Origin: a virus
Length of the DNA: 29,680 nucleotides
Reading direction: 5' to 3' (one strand)
Virus record (IMG/VR): IMGVR_UViG_3300046012_000620
Span: 1 to 29,680 of that record
Below the pieces are notes generated by a model. The model was not told the DNA's origin, did not search any database, and saw only the letters and a program-made list of their open reading frames with translations. The translations under genes were made by a program, and so were the position numbers. Shown here piece after piece: positions 1 through 5,610 of this stretch (position 1 is the first letter of the stretch; each line of letters opens with the position of its first letter).

Positions 1-1
1 A

Positions 2-349
2 ATGATGATTCTTCTTCAAGAAAGTTATGAATTACATTTAAAGGCAATAACTAAAAAATCATCAAAGAAAAAGTCAAAAAAAGAGAAAACTGAGCCTTTA
101 TTTGAACCGTTTGATTGGACAAAAGGAGATCCATTCGAAGAGGTAGTGTTGTTTGTTTCGTGTCATGATCCAAGATCATTAGAATTATTTAATCAAATAG
201 CAAAATATGCTGCAAATCATAAAAAATTTAATATAGAATTTGTAGATTCCGTATGGGACTACAATAAAAGAAAAGGTTATATAACTCCTGCTCAATTCAA
301 TTCTTTGGTAAAACTTTATTATGCTTATGAAATGGAAATGGAAGAATAA
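2..349 (+). CDS. Hypothetical protein, Lys-rich N-terminus (5' end at window edge)
   Basis: An open frame of 115 codons begins two bases into the window, so the true start may lie outside it. The product has a strongly basic stretch at about residues 18-30 (mostly Lys and Ser), then a folded-looking region ending in helices around residues 85-112 with the segment GYITPAQFNSLVKLYY. The C-terminal helical segment resembles the tails of phage DNA-metabolism proteins that end in a short helix-turn-helix-like hairpin, but I do not recognise the family. It is the first visible gene of the plus-strand small-gene block, and is separated from the next gene by about 190 non-coding bases that hold short hairpins. 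Confidence 0.6.
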   Translation: MMILLQESYELHLKAITKKSSKKKSKKEKTEPLFEPFDWTKGDPFEEVVLFVSCHDPRSLELFNQIAKYAANHKKFNIEFVDSVWDYNKRKGYITPAQFNSLVKLYYAYEMEMEE

Positions 350-475
350 AAAAGCCTCTTGGATTGTTACCAAAGGGCATATCAATCCTTAAACAAAAAA
401 GAAAGAATAAAAAAAATAATAGGTCTTGATAAAAATCTAAAAACCTTTATAGTGGTGCCATATTTCAAAAAAAGC

Positions 476-511
476 CAACGATAATGTCATAACTCGTTGT
501 TAAAAAGCAAC
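476..511 (+). promoter_or_regulatory. Two mutually exclusive short hairpins in a gene leader
   Basis: CAACGA (476-481) can pair with TCGTTG (494-499), and GTTG (496-499) can instead pair with CAAC (508-511), so only one hairpin can form at a time. They lie 26 bases upstream of the ATG at 537. This may be a leader structure affecting expression of the HTH gene, but stems this short can arise by chance. Confidence 0.2.
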
Positions 512-536
512 ACTAAAATGTGAAAACCGGAATATT

Positions 537-767
537 ATGGGCATTAATGATTTTATAAATAATTTAGTTTCAAAATTACCCGCTCTTTGTACAAGTAAGG
601 ATTTAATTGTCCTGGGAATTTTTACCTCTGAAAATCAAGCCTATCATGCAAGAAAAAGTGGAAAATCTCCAGATTACTTTGAATTACCAAATGGAAAAAT
701 TAGATATCCAAAAGAAGCGGTTATAGAATTTTTAGAAAAGTCGAAAAGAATTTTAAACAAGTTGTAA
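537..767 (+). CDS. Small HTH DNA-binding protein, excisionase/MerR-like fold
   Basis: The 76-residue product looks like a winged helix-turn-helix protein of the excisionase/AlpA/HTH_17 type. A first helix pair spans about residues 18-45, with the recognition segment SENQAYHARKSGKSPDYF. It is followed by a wing-like strand (LPNGKIRYPKEAVIEFL) in which the conserved 'G-I-R-Y-P-x-x-x-V-x-x-F' pattern is clear. Proteins of this kind bind DNA as small regulators or recombination directionality factors. No integrase is visible in the window, so a regulatory role is more likely than excision. The gene starts a tightly packed plus-strand operon; the next ATG follows 5 bases after its stop. The Shine-Dalgarno sequence is weak (CGGA). 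Confidence 0.7.
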   Translation: MGINDFINNLVSKLPALCTSKDLIVLGIFTSENQAYHARKSGKSPDYFELPNGKIRYPKEAVIEFLEKSKRILNKL

Positions 768-772
768 ACCTA

Positions 773-1039
773 ATGAAATATTTATTAATCCTGATCCTTT
801 TTGTTCCAGCTTTAATCGTTGCAAAGCTTTGTCCCATCGAACAAGAAAACGAAAAGTTTATCAGACACAGAGTGAACCTGATTAGTAACGAAATAACGAG
901 AATTAAAAGCCGTATAAAAATGTATAAAAACGACAGAATTGATATTGAAATTTTTATAGCAGAAGTTGAGAATGCTCTCAAAGTTATAGAATATAATCTT
1001 GGAAGAATTGAATTAGAAAAAGAAGTTACAGCGTTTTAG
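773..1039 (+). CDS. Hypothetical membrane-anchored coiled-coil protein
   Basis: The 88-residue product opens with a hydrophobic segment (residues 3-18, ending in Ala-Lys-Leu-Cys) that looks like a signal anchor or an uncleaved signal peptide. The cysteine at 20 is not in a good lipobox. The remainder, from about residue 25 to the end, is a charged, heptad-like helix rich in Ile, Glu, Arg and Lys. A short N-terminal anchor plus coiled coil is the shape of some phage inner-membrane spanins and superinfection-exclusion proteins, but no lysis genes are next to it and I do not assign one. Its stop codon directly precedes the ATG of the next gene, so the two are probably translated together. Confidence 0.6.
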   Translation: MKYLLILILFVPALIVAKLCPIEQENEKFIRHRVNLISNEITRIKSRIKMYKNDRIDIEIFIAEVENALKVIEYNLGRIELEKEVTAF

Positions 1040-1342
1040 ATGATAGAGATTATTAATTACAAAGAAGTGAATCGTAACACACTCAAAGGTTACGCCGATG
1101 TGTATCTACCCAACTCAAAATTAGAGATATTTGGATGCTCCTATCACGTTAAAGACGGTAGAGAGTGGGTAAGTATGCCTCAAAAGGAGATCGCTCAATC
1201 TGACGGAACTAAGAAGTATTTTAGCGTGGTTAGATATAGAGAGACACCTCATCGAGATTCATTTTCCAGACATGTCATAGAAGCTATAAAGAATTATCAG
1301 ACCAAAACAATAAAACCTAACGACGAAGAGGTTCCATTTTGA
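1040..1342 (+). CDS. Conserved phage protein, SpoVG-like strand pattern
   Basis: The 100-residue product shows a pattern I know from many phage accessory proteins: 'N-x-L-K-G-Y-A-D-V-Y-L-P...L-E-I-F-G-C' followed by 'K-D-G-R-E-W-V-S-M-P', then 'Y-F-S-V-V-R-Y' and a C-terminal helix (RDSFSRHVIEAIKNY). This alternation of a first strand, a 'xDGRxWVSxP' loop and a final helix resembles SpoVG-type single-strand nucleic-acid-binding folds. The biochemical role in phages is not established. The ATG abuts the stop of the preceding gene, and its own stop overlaps the TTG start of the next one. It belongs to the early or accessory operon. Confidence 0.7.
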   Translation: MIEIINYKEVNRNTLKGYADVYLPNSKLEIFGCSYHVKDGREWVSMPQKEIAQSDGTKKYFSVVRYRETPHRDSFSRHVIEAIKNYQTKTIKPNDEEVPF

Positions 1343-1605
1343 AAGAGCAGATTTTACAACATTTAGATGAGCTATCAGAGTTCCTTAAAGGCTATTGCTC
1401 CCAAAAGGAAGAAGAAAAGAAGGTCAATTCCGAAAAGAAGTCATTTTCTGTTTACTTTGGAGATAATGAAGAAACAGTTGAGGGTGAGGCTTTTGGTATT
1501 ACAGACGATGGGATGCTTAGGATCTTTTCAGATGTAGTTAAAGGAAAAACAGAAGCAATATTTAAAAACTGGGACGCCATATTCGTTCAACCTCATGACG
1601 ATTGA
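1339..1605 (+). CDS. Hypothetical acidic protein with TTG start
   Basis: The frame opens with a TTG at 1339 that overlaps the TGA stop of the upstream gene. A good Shine-Dalgarno sequence (AGAGG, ending 7 bases upstream) supports this start, since no ATG lies nearby in frame. The 88-residue product begins with an amphipathic helix (residues 2-22), a charged linker, and then a small beta-rich domain (KSFSVYFGDNEETVEGEAFG and IFKNWDAIFVQPHDD) that may be a compact barrel-like fold. I do not recognise a family. The start of the following 33-codon gene is embedded in its last codons. Confidence 0.65.
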   Translation: MKEQILQHLDELSEFLKGYCSQKEEEKKVNSEKKSFSVYFGDNEETVEGEAFGITDDGMLRIFSDVVKGKTEAIFKNWDAIFVQPHDD

Positions 1606-1696
1606 TCAAATGATACTTAACATATTTTGCACTACTCTTTCAGTCGTACTTGGCAATTCTATAATTAGAGCGCTAAATAAAACTTTCGATGAGTAA
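1595..1696 (+). CDS. 33-residue membrane peptide bridging two genes
   Basis: An ATG at 1595 opens a 33-codon frame, MTIDQMILNIFCTTLSVVLG followed by a short polar tail (NSIIRALNKTFDE). Its first 11 bases overlap the end of the upstream gene, and its last 8 bases overlap the ATG of the nuclease gene at 1689. Without it, 83 bases inside an otherwise gapless operon would be empty. Residues 5-24 form one probable membrane helix. The overlaps at both ends are typical of translationally coupled phage genes. Function is unknown; small holin-like or membrane-modulating peptides have this form, but nothing specific supports that. Confidence 0.55.
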   Translation: MTIDQMILNIFCTTLSVVLGNSIIRALNKTFDE

Positions 1697-2072
1697 CCAA
1701 ATAGCTAAAGGTGGATGGGTAGAGATCGGAGGTAAACGATTTTATACTCGTTCACTTGCAGAAAAGAGATTTGCCCAATACCTACAGTTTCTAAAGGATA
1801 AAAAATCAATTAGCGATTATCACTATGAGCCTAAAACCTTCTGGTTTGAGGGAATAAAAAGAGGATGCGTTAGCTATAAGCCTGACTTTCTTATCGAAGA
1901 AATAGATGGATCTCATTGGTGGGGGGAAGTAAAGGGTTACATGGATCCTAAGTCAGCCACGAAGATTAAAAGGTTTCAAAAGTACTTTCCCGAAGAAAAG
2001 ATTCGAGTAATTGACAGTAAGTGGATTTCAACAAATTCAAACAAGCTTAAGGGATTAATCAAATGGTCATAA
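1689..2072 (+). CDS. PD-(D/E)XK endonuclease-like protein (DUF1064-like)
   Basis: The 127-residue product carries the ordered motifs of a small PD-(D/E)XK nuclease. There is a conserved Glu in the first helix (E25 in SLAEKRFAQYL), the 'P-D-F' strand (P65, D66, F67) and 'E-V-K-G' (E80, V81, K82), followed by a helix. The spacing and the N-terminal 'FYTRSLAEKRFA' closely match the DUF1064 group of phage Holliday-junction-resolvase-like nucleases, which are about this length. Such enzymes cut branched or replicating DNA in phage recombination or packaging. The catalytic set looks intact. It lies inside the early operon, its start is coupled to the 33-codon gene, and the next gene begins within its last codons. 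Confidence 0.75.
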   Translation: MSNQIAKGGWVEIGGKRFYTRSLAEKRFAQYLQFLKDKKSISDYHYEPKTFWFEGIKRGCVSYKPDFLIEEIDGSHWWGEVKGYMDPKSATKIKRFQKYFPEEKIRVIDSKWISTNSNKLKGLIKWS

Positions 2073-2227
2073 TTTACCACCATGTGGATTCGTTGGTAAA
2101 AAACGAGAAGCAATGCGTTATAAAAGAGAAAAAGCCTCAAAGCAAAGAAGGGACGATTTTCATACCTTTTGTGACCGTTTTGCCTCATGAGAGAAAAGAT
2201 ACCACTATCTATAGAGACAAAAAATGA
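2063..2227 (+). CDS. Small hypothetical protein, 54 residues
   Basis: An ATG at 2063, preceded by AGGGA about 8 bases upstream, opens a 54-codon frame starting MVIIYHHVDSLVKNEKQ and ending DTTIYRDKK. It overlaps the last 10 bases of the nuclease gene, and its TGA overlaps the ATG of the gene at 2224. The product alternates short hydrophobic strands (VIIYHHV, GTIFIPFVTVL) with charged turns and may form a small beta fold. No family is recognised. The ribosome binding site, the double overlap and the absence of any other gene in the interval make it a credible real gene. Confidence 0.6.
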   Translation: MVIIYHHVDSLVKNEKQCVIKEKKPQSKEGTIFIPFVTVLPHERKDTTIYRDKK

Positions 2228-2541
2228 CTGATTACAACGAAGAAATGTCAAAGATTCTTGGAATCTACAACCTACCTAAATTTTTAGAACTGATTGAGGA
2301 TATTTATGAGATTGTTCATTTATATAATGTGGATGAATCTGATGATTGGGTTAAGGATGTTGTCGGGAATGATAGCGTGCGTGATATTCGCCTTTGTCGT
2401 ACCGCTTTTCTTCTTAGTAAGCTTGCTCATAGGCACGCCGACTCGCTTAAGCATGTTAAGAGAAAAGCCCCAGGTTTTTGGCAAAGGGCAGAAAAATTAA
2501 CGAAACAACTAGACAATAAAAAAATTTCCGATAATCTATAG
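2224..2541 (+). CDS. Hypothetical all-helical protein
   Basis: The 105-residue product is predicted to be helical throughout: an acidic first half (residues 1-50, with SKILGIYNLPKFLELIEDIY) and a basic second half ending in AEKLTKQLDNKKISDNL. Central segments such as IRLCRTAFLLSKLAHRHADS are amphipathic, not membrane-spanning. Its ATG overlaps the stop of the preceding 54-codon gene. A shorter open frame lies in another register inside it and looks like a shadow. No recognised domain; general position suggests an accessory or DNA-metabolism role. Confidence 0.65.
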   Translation: MTDYNEEMSKILGIYNLPKFLELIEDIYEIVHLYNVDESDDWVKDVVGNDSVRDIRLCRTAFLLSKLAHRHADSLKHVKRKAPGFWQRAEKLTKQLDNKKISDNL

Positions 2542-2544
2542 ATC

Positions 2545-2745
2545 ATGTTATCGGACCGTCACAACAGAGAAGAAAAACAAACTAGAAGCATCATTATAGT
2601 CTCTTCGCTTTGTGTTATTTTCTTCATCATAGTCCTGATAGCTTTTCATCATATTTACATTTTAGAGAACAAGGACAAAGAAAATGCCCCTCAAACCTGG
2701 AACGAGCAAGGAAACAATCTCTCAAAATATATCTACCGAGATTAA
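2545..2745 (+). CDS. Small single-pass membrane protein
   Basis: The 66-residue product has a charged N-terminus (residues 1-13), one long hydrophobic helix at about residues 14-37 ([20 protein letters not shown]) and a polar C-terminal tail. This suggests an N-in single-span membrane protein. It starts 3 bases after the upstream stop. Its last 62 bases overlap a different-frame gene beginning at 2684. A membrane peptide of this layout could be a spanin-like, immunity or holin-accessory protein, but there is no motif to choose among these. Confidence 0.6.
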   Translation: MLSDRHNREEKQTRSIIIVSSLCVIFFIIVLIAFHHIYILENKDKENAPQTWNEQGNNLSKYIYRD

Positions 2746-2836
2746 AACCCATCCCAAAAAACAGGCTATTGCCATAGCTCTTTCAAAGGCTAGGGAATCG
2801 GGAGCTAAAATACCCCTAAAAAAAAAGAAAAAATGA
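2684..2836 (+). CDS. Small basic conserved phage protein, 50 residues
   Basis: An ATG at 2684, with AAGGA about 8 bases upstream, encodes a 50-residue peptide beginning [20 protein letters not shown] and ending in a run of five Lys. The core '[18 protein letters not shown]' matches a widespread family of very short phage and bacterial proteins whose pattern is roughly 'MPL-K-G-x-S-K...N-I-x-x-E-x-K...P[12 protein letters not shown]'. The role of that family is unknown; its basic helix suggests nucleic-acid binding. It overlaps the membrane-protein gene by 62 bases in another frame, and its TGA overlaps the next ATG. Confidence 0.75.
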   Translation: MPLKPGTSKETISQNISTEIKTHPKKQAIAIALSKARESGAKIPLKKKKK

Positions 2837-2910
2837 GTCTACTTACCTTAAATAGACCAAATAAGGAAAGTATGGTTATCGATTGGGATAGAGAGAGGAC
2901 AGAAAAATGA
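2833..2910 (+). CDS. Possible 25-residue peptide between two overlapping genes
   Basis: An ATG at 2833 overlaps the previous stop (ATGA), and the frame runs 25 codons ([20 protein letters not shown], then ERTEK) to a TGA that overlaps the ATG at 2907 (again ATGA). It exactly fills the only gap in this part of the operon, and an ATGA junction at each end is unlikely to be accidental. It may serve mainly to carry ribosomes to the next gene. There is no recognised family. Confidence 0.4.
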   Translation: MSLLTLNRPNKESMVIDWDRERTEK

Positions 2911-3236
2911 CAAGAGGCCGTTGTTCCCATTGTGGAGGTATTCATCCGAGTACTTATCACACTGAAAAATATATTACCGATGAAGGCTTCCCTCGACATC
3001 CCGATAGAGAAGAATACGAAAAAGCACATAGAAGAGCCGATAAGGCAGAAAAGAAGGCTTTTCCTAAAGGTTATCAGGAAATGAAGAAAGTAGATGATAA
3101 GCTTGGAAAGCATGAATTAGCTGGAAAGAATAGTAAGACTGGAAAGGTTGAAGTTAGCGAAAAGGTTCCTAAAAAGCTACGTGCTGAAGTTGCAATGCAT
3201 GAAAAGACCGAGAATAAAATCTTGAGAAAGAAATGA
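2907..3236 (+). CDS. Zinc-finger-like basic phage protein with HExxE motif
   Basis: The 109-residue product begins with a likely zinc-binding knuckle, C6-x-x-C9, followed by H13 and H18. A long charged helix follows at about residues 35-65. The C-terminal third has KVPKKLRAEVAMHEKTENKI, in which H98-E99-x-x-E102 is seen. The combination of 'KxG..ELAG' and 'V..EVAxHE..E' recalls a family of phage hypothetical proteins with a possible metalloprotease-like helix. HExxE alone is too weak to claim peptidase activity. The gene is coupled upstream through an ATGA overlap and has a Lys-rich neighbour downstream. Confidence 0.65.
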   Translation: MTRGRCSHCGGIHPSTYHTEKYITDEGFPRHPDREEYEKAHRRADKAEKKAFPKGYQEMKKVDDKLGKHELAGKNSKTGKVEVSEKVPKKLRAEVAMHEKTENKILRKK

Positions 3237-3288
3237 CAAATCTTTCGGCTACTTTTCACAGTAATGAAATTAAAAATTAGAGGAATTT

Positions 3289-3423
3289 ATGGATAAAAAA
3301 ATAGCAAAGATTCAGAAAGAAACAGCTAAAGTGGGAAAAGATCTTAAATCTCTTAAGAAGGCTGACAAAGTTCAAGATAAAATTGTTGAAAAAGCAAAGA
3401 AGATGAAGAAAAAAGGCTGTTAA
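3289..3423 (+). CDS. Small Lys-rich helical protein, 44 residues
   Basis: An ATG at 3289 with a strong Shine-Dalgarno sequence (GAGGA, 4 bases upstream) encodes a 44-residue peptide, MDKKIAKIQKETAKVGKDLK onward, ending KKMKKKGC. It is nearly all Lys-rich amphipathic helix with a terminal cysteine. Similar short 'MDKKIxKIQK.T.K..K.LKxxDKxxDKxVEKAK' peptides occur in phages and prophages, with unknown role; nucleic-acid or capsid association is plausible from charge alone. The next gene begins one base after its stop. Confidence 0.7.
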   Translation: MDKKIAKIQKETAKVGKDLKSLKKADKVQDKIVEKAKKMKKKGC

Positions 3424-3424
3424 C

Positions 3425-3583
3425 ATGTCTAGGAAGATTCGGCAGGTTAAATCTAAAGACGAAATCGTTTCTTTGAATAAGCAAGCCAATGCTGCATGGG
3501 TTAAGGAGAAAAAGAGACTTCCAGGTTATAAAACCTCCTTTAATGGTTTCACACCTTGGACTAGATCAACAACTCCCAAGTGA
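3425..3583 (+). CDS. Small basic hypothetical protein, 52 residues
   Basis: The frame opens one base after the previous stop and encodes 52 residues, MSRKIRQVKSKDEIVSLNKQ followed by a region with two aromatic clusters (AAWVKEKK, FNGFTPWTRSTTPK). It is basic, with a short helix and an extended, Pro/Thr-rich tail. No family is recognised. It is the last plus-strand gene before the minus-strand island; a weak hairpin (GCCGT at 3607, ACGGC at 3623) followed by T-rich sequence may end the transcript. Confidence 0.6.
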   Translation: MSRKIRQVKSKDEIVSLNKQANAAWVKEKKRLPGYKTSFNGFTPWTRSTTPK

Positions 3584-3615
3584 TTTCCTGAAATAAACGT
3601 CTCGAGCCGTAGGCG

Positions 3616-3828
3616 TTAAAGTGACGGCCTTTGTCTTTGCTCATTTGACCAATTGTAATTTCTTATATGAGACACATTCTTATATTCATTGCAAAAATCA
3701 CATACGCTTCTATGAAATGTTAAATGATGTCCAAAAGGGAAGTGTTTACCATTTTGATAGGCACAATCATTACAAATAAATTGTTTGGGTTCATTCTTTG
3801 GAAGAATTTCGTTATCTAACCAACTCAT
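3616..3828 (-). CDS. Small zinc-ribbon protein
   Basis: The 70-residue product has two Cys pairs with the right spacing for one zinc site: C19-x-x-C22 and C43-x-x-C46. A His-rich loop lies between them (HFPFGHHLTFHRS). This is a zinc-ribbon or rubredoxin-knuckle arrangement of unknown function. The ATG at 3828 lies only 5 bases beyond the A/T tract of a terminator-like hairpin (3834-3855), and no Shine-Dalgarno sequence is visible. It may be translated from a leaderless or very short leader mRNA, or depend on readthrough from the upstream minus-strand genes. It converges on the plus-strand operon. Confidence 0.6.
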   Translation of the reverse strand: MSWLDNEILPKNEPKQFICNDCAYQNGKHFPFGHHLTFHRSVCDFCNEYKNVSHIRNYNWSNEQRQRPSL

Positions 3829-3833
3829 AATTT

Positions 3834-3855
3834 AAAAAGCCGGCTTTGCGCCGGC
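3834..3855 (-). terminator. Rho-independent terminator, minus strand
   Basis: GCCGGC (3839-3844) and GCCGGC (3850-3855) form a perfect 6-bp GC stem with a 5-base loop, followed on the minus strand by a run of five T. It would end the minus-strand transcript coming from parA, the RHH gene and the DUF551-like gene. It lies directly before the ATG of the zinc-ribbon gene. Confidence 0.75.
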
Positions 3856-4072
3856 ACCGTTGTCATAGGGGGTACAATGATTTTCAACAATTCGATTCTA
3901 TGTTATATTTAAATTTAGATAAAAGATCATTTTTATCGGTCGCAAATTTTAATTTCATACAACGTCTAAAAAACACCCCACATAACAATAACAAACATAA
4001 GTGATTTTATCAGTCCTACATTTTATGATAATGATAATTATAGAAAGACATTAAATTTTTTGTTGATTTAGT
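3856..4072. other. AT-rich intergenic stretch, no gene seen
   Basis: About 217 bases between the terminator and the end of the DUF551-like gene carry no open frame that looks coding. They are very AT-rich and contain a partial match (TTTATCAGTCCTACA near 4005) to the TTATCAGA motif found in other intergenic regions. A promoter for the minus-strand zinc-ribbon gene may lie here, but I see no convincing -35/-10 pair. Confidence 0.4.
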
Positions 4073-4270
4073 TTACAGGTCATCAATTGTAAATAAAGGT
4101 TTATAGTGAGTCCAAGAGTCAGATGACAATATTTCTCGTTTAGAAATTATTTCTAACCATACTTCTTGAAGATCATCCCATTTGGCAATAGATGTTCTTA
4201 AATCATTTTTAACTTGATAGATACCATAGTTCGTAGGGGTGAGCTTTTCTATTTCAATCCAATCGTTCAT
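4073..4270 (-). CDS. DUF551-like small phage protein
   Basis: The 65-residue product starts MNDWIEIEKLTP, has a central 'GIYQVKNDLRTSIAKWD', and ends in 'DSWTHYKPLF'. This is the layout of DUF551 proteins ('W-I-S-V-x-D-x-L-P ... W ... V-T-H-W-M-P-L-P'), short proteins common in phages and mobile elements and of unknown function. The match is to the pattern and not to every residue. It lies downstream of the RHH gene on the same strand and is probably cotranscribed with the partition genes, ending at the terminator near 3834. Confidence 0.6.
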   Translation of the reverse strand: MNDWIEIEKLTPTNYGIYQVKNDLRTSIAKWDDLQEVWLEIISKREILSSDSWTHYKPLFTIDDL

Positions 4271-4315
4271 TTTTTTCCAATAATAACCAAAACGTAGTGA
4301 AATTTACCCAAAGTT

Positions 4316-4561
4316 TTAACCATTTTCTTTTTTTAGCTTCTCTTGAATAGCCTCAAGTATCCATGCTGTTCTGGATATCGAGAATCTATTTTTTAATACC
4401 TCATCAATTTTTTCCAAAAATACTTCAGGTAATCGAAGATGTAATGAGCACCATTTAATCGTTTGTTTCTTTTGGTCTTCATTAACCAGATCTCCTCTAC
4501 ATATCAATTTTTCAGATAAGCTATTATCTTTTTTTGGTACTAATCGTTTAACTCCGGCCAT
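4316..4561 (-). CDS. Ribbon-helix-helix partition/regulatory protein, ParG-like
   Basis: The 81-residue product has an unstructured, basic N-terminus (about residues 1-30) and a C-terminal ribbon-helix-helix pattern: strand TIKWCSLHLRLP, helix EVFLEKIDEVLKN, turn, and helix SRTAWILEAIQEKLKK. A mobile N-terminal tail plus RHH domain downstream of a short ParA is the arrangement of ParG/Omega-type centromere-binding proteins in type Ib partition systems. These bind the partition site and repress their own operon. The gene starts 29 bases after the parA stop on the same strand, consistent with a parA-parG operon. Confidence 0.7.
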   Translation of the reverse strand: MAGVKRLVPKKDNSLSEKLICRGDLVNEDQKKQTIKWCSLHLRLPEVFLEKIDEVLKNRFSISRTAWILEAIQEKLKKENG

Positions 4562-4590
4562 GTCTATCCTATGTAATAATATTGTATATT

Positions 4591-5235
4591 CTATGGTCTT
4601 TTTATGTATATTGTCTTGTATAAACTAACAAGCTCTTTTATAGCTTTCTTATCGTGTGTTTTCATTTCAATTATTCCTAAGCCTTCACTAGATGCATTAG
4701 CAAAAGCTTTTCTACAACCAATCGTTAAATTGAGACATTTTATTTCTTCGCATTCATTAAGAATTTCAATAGAGGCGTCATTATCTACTCCTTTAGAATC
4801 TGCCTGGTTAATAACGCAGTAAGATTTCAATTTAGGATTAGCTATTTTCATCTCCATAATAATGGTTTTAACATCCCCAATAGTCCAAACATCAAATGAT
4901 CTTGGTTTAAAAGGTATAAGATAAATATCCGCAATTGCTAAAGCAGATCTTTGACTTGTAGTATCTCTTCCCCCAACATCAATAATAATGTCATCGTAGT
5001 CATCTTTCATTCTTTGAATTTGAGTATGTAGGGTTTTTCCAAACAATTGAATGGTCGACCATTTTGTTGGTATTCCTAAAACTTCTCTTTGATTTGCCCA
5101 TTGAGATGAAGACTTTTGTTCATCTGCATCAACTAGTAGAACTTTTTTTTTGTCATTACTTCTTAAAACAGCAAAGTTAGTAGCTAAGGTCGTTTTACCA
5201 GATCCACCTTTAACTCCTCCTATAACAATTATCAT
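4591..5235 (-). CDS. parA: ParA-family partition ATPase (ParF-like)
   Basis: The 214-residue product has the deviant Walker A motif KGGSGKTT (residues 9-16), the A' motif LLVDADEQ (D36, D38) and Walker B DDIIIDVGG (D86). Its length matches the short ParF/type Ib ParA proteins, which lack an N-terminal HTH. These ATPases move plasmid or plasmid-prophage DNA to daughter cells. I start at 5235 because GGAGG lies 8 bases upstream of that ATG; an in-frame ATG at 5250 would add five residues but lacks a ribosome binding site. The RHH gene follows on the same strand. Its presence beside packaging genes implies that this phage can be maintained as a low-copy plasmid. Confidence 0.88.
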   Translation of the reverse strand: MIIVIGGVKGGSGKTTLATNFAVLRSNDKKKVLLVDADEQKSSSQWANQREVLGIPTKWSTIQLFGKTLHTQIQRMKDDYDDIIIDVGGRDTTSQRSALAIADIYLIPFKPRSFDVWTIGDVKTIIMEMKIANPKLKSYCVINQADSKGVDNDASIEILNECEEIKCLNLTIGCRKAFANASSEGLGIIEMKTHDKKAIKELVSLYKTIYIKRP

Positions 5236-5332
5236 ACAAAGAACCTCCATTGAATATGCTCAAAGTATACGAAGAATATACATAAACTCAATTAGACTTT
5301 ACAAAAAATGATTTGTTTGTTATCAGACTTAC
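5236..5332. promoter_or_regulatory. Divergent control region between parA and a plus-strand gene
   Basis: This AT-rich 97-base interval separates the minus-strand parA from the plus-strand gene at 5333. It contains GTATA and TATAC as an imperfect inverted repeat with a 7-base spacer (5256-5272), which could be an RHH operator or partition site. Near 5319 a TTATCAGAC element lies just before the plus-strand ATG. Assignment as a partition site is inference from position. Confidence 0.4.
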
Positions 5333-5515
5333 ATGAGTGAATTGACTGTGATACTTAAAGATTCAGAACGAACCTATCGAAAGAAGTTTTTAGCTTACGA
5401 AGATTATACGGTGAGCGAGAGCGATTCATTCATTAAACAATGTATAGAGGACGCTAGGAAGGATTTTCTTGGCGAACCAGAAGAAGTTACAGTAAAGATC
5501 TCTATTTCATTATAA
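5333..5515 (+). CDS. Small acidic hypothetical protein
   Basis: The 60-residue product reads MSELTVILKDSERTYRKKFL, then an acidic middle, then 'DSFIKQCIEDARKDFLGEPE' and a final strand EVTVKISISL. It looks like a small alpha/beta protein with edge strands at both ends. I do not recognise it. It is the only plus-strand gene between 3583 and 6007, and it diverges from parA. Its ATG is only a few bases downstream of a TTATCAGAC element, leaving no room for a Shine-Dalgarno sequence; a leaderless transcript is possible. Confidence 0.55.
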   Translation: MSELTVILKDSERTYRKKFLAYEDYTVSESDSFIKQCIEDARKDFLGEPEEVTVKISISL

Positions 5516-5542
5516 AAAAAAGGCCGGGCAACGCACCCGACC
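5514..5542 (-). terminator. Rho-independent terminator, minus strand
   Basis: GGCCGGG (5522-5528) pairs with CCCGACC (5536-5542) with one mismatch and a 7-base loop. On the minus strand it is followed by eight T. It lies downstream of the minus-strand zinc-ribbon gene that ends at 5611 and would insulate it from parA. The plus-strand gene ending at 5515 gains no T-run from it. Confidence 0.7.
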
Positions 5543-5610
5543 GATCGTATAATCTTTAGTGATTCAAATATATCCTATTCGTTTTTTTAACCAAACAAAA
5601 ATATCTCGAA

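Noticed and set aside
3233-3280. 15-codon frame beginning in an ATGA overlap after the zinc-finger-like gene
   Set aside because: Too short to support; it may only reflect the chance ATGA at the stop.
3601-3640. Weak hairpin (GCCGT/ACGGC) as terminator of the first operon
   Set aside because: Only a 5-bp stem with an 11-base loop and a broken T-run; possible but not listed as a feature.
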